Shown here: positions 60,857-64,000 of the stretch, in pieces | How positions within the stretch are numbered: position 1 is the first letter of the stretch | How the letters are laid out: the number at the start of each line of letters is the position of its first letter | Origin: Pontibacter deserti | Lineage (GTDB): Bacteria; Bacteroidota; Bacteroidia; Cytophagales; Hymenobacteraceae | Reading direction: 5' to 3' | DNA length: 64,000 nt | NCBI RefSeq assembly: GCF_023630255.1 | Contig: NZ_JALPRS010000001.1 | Coordinates: 1,364,001-1,428,000, forward strand | Notes under the pieces: generated by a model | Told to the model about the DNA's origin: nothing | What the model saw: the letters and a program-made list of their open reading frames with translations, nothing else | Databases searched by the model: none | Position numbers and translations under genes: made by a program

Positions 60857-61837
60857 CTATTTGTCAAGGGCCTTGGCAGCCTCTATTAATTTAGGAACTA
60901 CGTCAAAAGCGTCTCCAACGATGCCATAATCGGCAGCTTTAAAGAACGGCGCCTCCGGGTCCTTGTTAATAACGACAATAACTTTAGAAGAGTTAACACC
61001 AGCTAAGTGCTGAATAGCACCGGAAATACCTATAGCAATATATAGGTTAGGGCTTACAGCGATACCTGTCTGGCCCACGTGCTCGTGGTGAGGTCTCCAG
61101 TCAAGGTCAGCAACCGGCTTAGAGCAGGCTGTAGCAGCACCAAGCGCTTTTGCCAGATCCTCTATCAAATGCCAGTTCTCAGGTCCTTTCAGACCGCGAC
61201 CACCCGACACTACAATCTCAGCCTCCGTCAGCAATACGCCGCCGCTGGTGTCCTGCATAATTGTTTCTTTCGGAGCAGCTACAAAGTCAGCATCGCTCAG
61301 GTCGGCAGAGAATTTCTCAACTGTTGCCGATCCGCTTCCTGTACTGGCAGCTTCAAGCGCATTTTTCTTAACAGCAATGATCTTTACATCAGAAGTAAGG
61401 TTTACATCAGCAAAGGCCTTACCTGAGAACACGCTACGTGTAACTATAAACTGACCGCCATCTGTTTTAGGCAGTGTAGTTACGTTAGTTGCCAGCGAGC
61501 CATTTAAACGCACAGCTAGCTTAGAACCAACTGCAGCGCCAATGTTTGAGTTAGAGAATACCAGCACTTTTGCATTCTCCTGTTGTGCAGCTTTTGCAAT
61601 TACTTTTACATAAGCATCAGCAACAAACTGGTTCAGGCGGCTGTCGGCATCGTATAAAACTTTGCTTATACCGTGCTCACCTAATTTTGCAAGCGCATCT
61701 TCGTGCACCTCGCCTATTGCTACTGCTGTAGCTGTTGTACCAAGCTGCTGTGCTACCTGGTAGCCATAAGTGGCTGCTTCTAACGAAGACTTCTTGATCT
61801 CTCCGTTAAAACCTTCTACAAAAACTAATACAGACAT
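60857..61837 (-). CDS. etfA: Electron transfer flavoprotein alpha subunit
   Basis: 326 residues: N-terminal MSVLVFVEGFNGEIKKSSLEA, C-terminal FAD domain with GGRGLKGPENWHLIEDLAKALGAA, ACSKPVADLDWRPHHEHVGQTGIAVSPNLYIAIGISGAIQHLAG and INKDPEAPFFKAADYGIVGD. With EtfB it shuttles electrons from acyl-CoA dehydrogenases to the quinone pool. One base separates it from etfB. Confidence 0.96.
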   Translation of the reverse strand: MSVLVFVEGFNGEIKKSSLEAATYGYQVAQQLGTTATAVAIGEVHEDALAKLGEHGISKVLYDADSRLNQFVADAYVKVIAKAAQQENAKVLVFSNSNIGAAVGSKLAVRLNGSLATNVTTLPKTDGGQFIVTRSVFSGKAFADVNLTSDVKIIAVKKNALEAASTGSGSATVEKFSADLSDADFVAAPKETIMQDTSGGVLLTEAEIVVSGGRGLKGPENWHLIEDLAKALGAATACSKPVADLDWRPHHEHVGQTGIAVSPNLYIAIGISGAIQHLAGVNSSKVIVVINKDPEAPFFKAADYGIVGDAFDVVPKLIEAAKALDK

Positions 61838-61838
61838 T

Positions 61839-62579
61839 TTATAGTACTTTAGCTTCGTTTCTTAATAATGTAATTAATTCACCGGCATTTTCAGCATCGA
61901 TCATCTTCACGCCACCTTTTTTCTCCGGCTTGCTGAAACTCACATAATCAGCTTTTGCTTCTGCTGAAACTGGTTCTACTACCTGCAAAGGCTTGGTACG
62001 TGCTGTCATGATACCACGCATGTTCGGAATACGAGGCTCCGACATAGGCTGCTGTGCGCTGGCTACAAATGGCAGTTTTACTTCTACCACTTCTTTACCG
62101 CCTTCAATCTCGCGCTCCAAGCGAGCTGTGCTGTCGTCAACCAAGTCCAGTTTAAATGCCGGTGTGATAGACGGAATGCCCAGCATCTCGCCTACCATGT
62201 TGTGTACCTGAAAGCCGTTATAGTCGATAGACTCTTTGCCCATCAGGATGATATCGTAGTTGTTCTGCTTGGCGATAGCCGCGATCTGCTGCGCTACAAA
62301 GAAAGCATCTTTAGGGTGCGCGTTAACACGGATAGCGTCGTCGGCGCCAATAGCAAGCGCTTTACGGATGTTTGGCTCAGCATCGGCCTCACCTACGTTT
62401 AGTACCGTAACAGTACCGCCTTTCGCTTCTTTCAACTCAATAGCGCGGGTAAGTGCGTACTCATCCCAAGGATTGATCACGAACTGTACGCCATTCTTAT
62501 CAAACGACTTGTTGTCGCCGGAAAAGTTAATTTTGGAAGTTGTATCCGGAACGTTACTGATGCAAACTAATATTTTCAT
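61839..62579 (-). CDS. etfB: Electron transfer flavoprotein beta subunit
   Basis: 246 residues: MKILVCISNVPDTTSKINF, INPWDEYALTRAIELKEAKGGTVTVLNVGEADAEPNIRKALAIGADDAIRV, MGKESIDYNGFQVHNMVGEMLGIP, and REIEGGKEVVEVKLPFVASAQ. Binds AMP and docks to dehydrogenases. First gene of the etfB-etfA-DUF151 operon. Confidence 0.96.
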   Translation of the reverse strand: MKILVCISNVPDTTSKINFSGDNKSFDKNGVQFVINPWDEYALTRAIELKEAKGGTVTVLNVGEADAEPNIRKALAIGADDAIRVNAHPKDAFFVAQQIAAIAKQNNYDIILMGKESIDYNGFQVHNMVGEMLGIPSITPAFKLDLVDDSTARLEREIEGGKEVVEVKLPFVASAQQPMSEPRIPNMRGIMTARTKPLQVVEPVSAEAKADYVSFSKPEKKGGVKMIDAENAGELITLLRNEAKVL

Positions 62580-62646
62580 ATGCGAAATGTTAGCTTATTA
62601 AAGGTTAAATTTGTTGCGAAGTTAGTTAAAATATAGCCAAATCGAA

Positions 62647-62979
62647 ATGTCACAAGATAGAATAGCACAGCTTCATAAATTTCTGGAAGAAGACCCGAAT
62701 GATCCCTTCACGATCTATGCCCTGGCCATGGAATATAGACCAACAGACAGGGAAAAAGCACTCTCTTACTACACGCAACTCCTGACCGAGCATGAACGAT
62801 ACGTGGGTACGTATTACCACGCAGCTAAGCTGTACGAAGAGTTGGGACAAAACGACGAAGCAGAACGCATCTATAAAAAAGGAATGCTGATCAGCAGGCA
62901 GGAAGGTAACCTGCACGCCTTCTCAGAATTGCAGCAAGCTTACAACAAGCTGATGGGCCTTGATTACGAAGATGACTAA
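62647..62979 (+). CDS. Small TPR protein
   Basis: 110 residues, two to three tetratricopeptide motifs: NDPFTIYALAMEYRPTDREKALSYYTQLLTEHERYVGTYYHAAKLYEELGQNDEAERIYKKGM in series. No signal peptide. Divergent from etfB by 67 nt. Protein-protein adaptor; partner unknown. Confidence 0.88.
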   Translation: MSQDRIAQLHKFLEEDPNDPFTIYALAMEYRPTDREKALSYYTQLLTEHERYVGTYYHAAKLYEELGQNDEAERIYKKGMLISRQEGNLHAFSELQQAYNKLMGLDYEDD

Positions 62980-63094
62980 ACTGCCGGCTGCATGTATCAA
63001 AAATAGTATGCATGCAGCATATTTCCAAACTATACTTATATAACTTGTATAAGGTGGTTTTGTTATGATTTAAATCTTTTCTAAGTTATAAACC

Positions 63095-63130
63095 AAAAGA
63101 GCAGCCTTAAACCAGCTGCTCTTCTTTTTA
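63095..63130 (+). terminator. Terminator of the TPR gene
   Basis: AAGAGCAGC (63097-63105) with GCTGCTCTT (63115-63123), then CTTTTTA. Confidence 0.85.
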
Positions 63131-63144
63131 TCTTAAACTATAGC

Positions 63145-63441
63145 TTACCCGCAAACGTGCTCCAGGAACCTTACTTTGGTGCTGCCGGGCACTAACTTCA
63201 AACCCTTCGGGATGCCGTGGTGAGAGTCTTTGTAGTGGTTGGTGAACCATACTTTGTAGCTATCTTCGTCGGTCCAGTAGGTCATCAGCCAGATTTCATT
63301 TTCATTTTCCTGCGGGTACATTACCTCCAGTTTCAGAAAACCTTTTTCCTTATCAACCATGTGCGGCCTGTTCTTAAAGGCTTCTCTCACTTCTGCGGCC
63401 ATGTCGTTGGCTATGGTAAACGTACTCAGTGCTATAAACAT
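63145..63441 (-). CDS. ABM-domain (antibiotic biosynthesis monooxygenase-like) protein
   Basis: 98 residues, single ferredoxin-like ABM domain: MFIALSTFTIANDMAAEVREAF, FLKLEVMYPQENENEIWLMTYWTDEDSYKVWFTNHYKDSHHG. The asparagine in IAND and the tryptophans recall IsdG/IsdI haem-degrading enzymes as well as small quinone-forming monooxygenases. Dimeric by family. Substrate cannot be told. Confidence 0.85.
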   Translation of the reverse strand: MFIALSTFTIANDMAAEVREAFKNRPHMVDKEKGFLKLEVMYPQENENEIWLMTYWTDEDSYKVWFTNHYKDSHHGIPKGLKLVPGSTKVRFLEHVCG

Positions 63442-63893
63442 AATCAGTTCTTAAACGGCTGATGATAGTGCAACCAGCCGGAGTTTCAATCTATAAATTC
63501 TTTAAAATTAAGGAAAATCTGCCAGAACACGTACTTTAGTTCGGTTAACTATAGTTCTCATGAGATGTAAAACCCACCCCTGCCCCTCCCAAGAGGGGAT
63601 TTTGGCTATAGTTATAGTTGGCATTATAGTTCGTAGTATATTATCACTGGCGCGGGTTTATAACCGCTGTTCTTCGCGATTTGTAATATGACTGGACGAA
63701 AGGCACAACTATAGTTTGACACTAGTCACAGATACCAGACTTGATTTGGAAAGAAGACGCTCTCGCAACATACTAAGGTTAATTCCCCTCCTTGGAGGTA
63801 TTAGGGATGGGTTCAAACCTACAGCACCAACTATAAAACAAAGAGCCGCCCGATATACAGGCGGCTCTACAGTTCTGAACAATAAAAAATATC
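63442..63893. other. 452-bp intergenic region with CCCCTC/GAGGGG-type repeats
   Basis: Contains ACCCACCCCTGCCCCTCCCAAGAGGGG-type sequence around 63570-63600 (CCCCTC/GAGGGG hairpin), a second related piece around 63783-63815 (CCCCTCCTTGGAGG, GGGATGGGTT) and CGCGGGTTTATAACCGC at 63653-63669. No plausible gene: the frame at 63716-63955 runs through a hairpin and the end of the biotin gene. Confidence 0.6.
63842..63868 (-). terminator. Terminator of the biotin-carrier gene
   Basis: AGAGCCGCC (63842-63850), 9-nt loop, GGCGGCTCT (63860-63868), followed on the minus strand by TTGTTTTATAG. Confidence 0.8.
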
Positions 63894-64000
63894 TTAAGAT
63901 AAGGTCAGCACCAGGTCGTCGGTATTTACCAAAGAGCCTTCAGCCAGGTGTATAGCGGAGATCATGGTGTCTGCCGAGGCAGTTATAGTTGTCTCCATTT
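63894..64000 (-). CDS. Biotinyl (biotin/lipoyl attachment) domain, C-terminal end, probably pyruvate carboxylase or biotin carrier protein
   Basis: Only the last 35 codons are in the window. They read (K)METTITASADTMISAIHL and AEGSLVNTDDLVLTLS before a TAA at 63894-63896. The KMET is the tail of the AMKM biotinylation motif, with the lysine codon cut by the window edge (AA of it at 63999-64000). The hairpin continuation with G-S-x-V-x-x-D-D-L-V is the end of a biotinyl domain. It belongs to a gene entering from the right; whether pyruvate carboxylase or acyl-CoA carboxylase carrier cannot be told from this piece. Confidence 0.72.
   Translation of the reverse strand, partial: METTITASADTMISAIHLAEGSLVNTDDLVLTLS

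Noticed and set aside
63653-63669. CGCGGGTTTATAACCGC as tRNA fragment or att site
   Set aside because: Only a short hairpin, no tRNA arms and no direct-repeat partner in the window.
63716-63955. 79-residue plus-strand frame near the right edge
   Set aside because: It runs through a terminator hairpin and into the antisense of the biotin-carrier codons.

Overview
The window looks like a chromosomal segment of a gliding, non-flagellated member of the Bacteroidota, most like the Hymenobacteraceae (Pontibacter and relatives). This rests on gliding genes (gldC and a gldA-gldF-gldG block), a type IX secretion C-terminal domain, promoters of the Bacteroidota type (TTTG, about 20 nt, TAnnTTTG), scarcity of Shine-Dalgarno sequences, and the family signatures of the housekeeping genes. 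There are no tRNA or rRNA genes, no CRISPR array and no prophage. The genus is an inference, not a measurement.

Layout. 1-1098: the 3' end of an M2-family metallopeptidase. 1172-4182: an AT-rich array of five small genes, all on the minus strand, each bounded by its own inverted pair of end sequences and separated by 66-75 bp hairpin sites. This is the architecture of integron gene cassettes with attC sites, but no integrase gene is in the window (a CALIN-like array). It is the most unusual region. 4309-14796: alaA, a pirin, an XRE/S24 repressor with a candidate operator, a secreted subtilase, recQ, a Cys-rich copper-binding protein, a small membrane protein, and a polyamine pair (a SpeD-SpeE fusion overlapping an agmatinase gene).

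15157-24993: a chemosensory gene set read on the minus strand in the order sixA, parA, soluble poly-HAMP receptor, cheW, cheY, cheB, cheA, cheC. The receptor has no membrane segment and contains nine units at an exact 276-bp period. The neighbouring ParA ATPase suggests a cytoplasmic array with its own positioning system. CheB has a receiver domain without the phospho-acceptor aspartate, and no cheR is present.

25162-40481: topA, a 535-bp non-coding repeat region, a GT61 glycosyltransferase, and a pseudaminic-acid pathway (pseB, pseC, pseF, a PseG-PseH fusion, pseI) followed by a putative surface-glycan transferase, a large type IX-secreted LamG protein and a Wzx-type flippase. Together these could make a pseudaminic-acid glycan, export it, and perhaps decorate a surface protein.

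40547-64000: ftsE with a small conserved-looking partner, fructose-6-phosphate aldolase, the small SRP RNA with an excellent promoter, a second copy of the 0.5-kb repeat, guaA, a TPR/periplasmic-binding protein, hemL, dcd, gldC, an exo/endonuclease-fold lipoprotein, dnaN, gldG-gldF-gldA, two short-chain dehydrogenases, mlaE-mlaF, a nucleoside transporter, a DUF151 protein, etfA-etfB, a TPR protein, an ABM-domain protein, and the last codons of a biotin-carrier domain at the window edge. Intergenic spaces hold many symmetrical terminators and two further repeat types (phrase-like AATTACG or ACTCAGA hairpins, and CCCCTC/GAGGGG hairpins).
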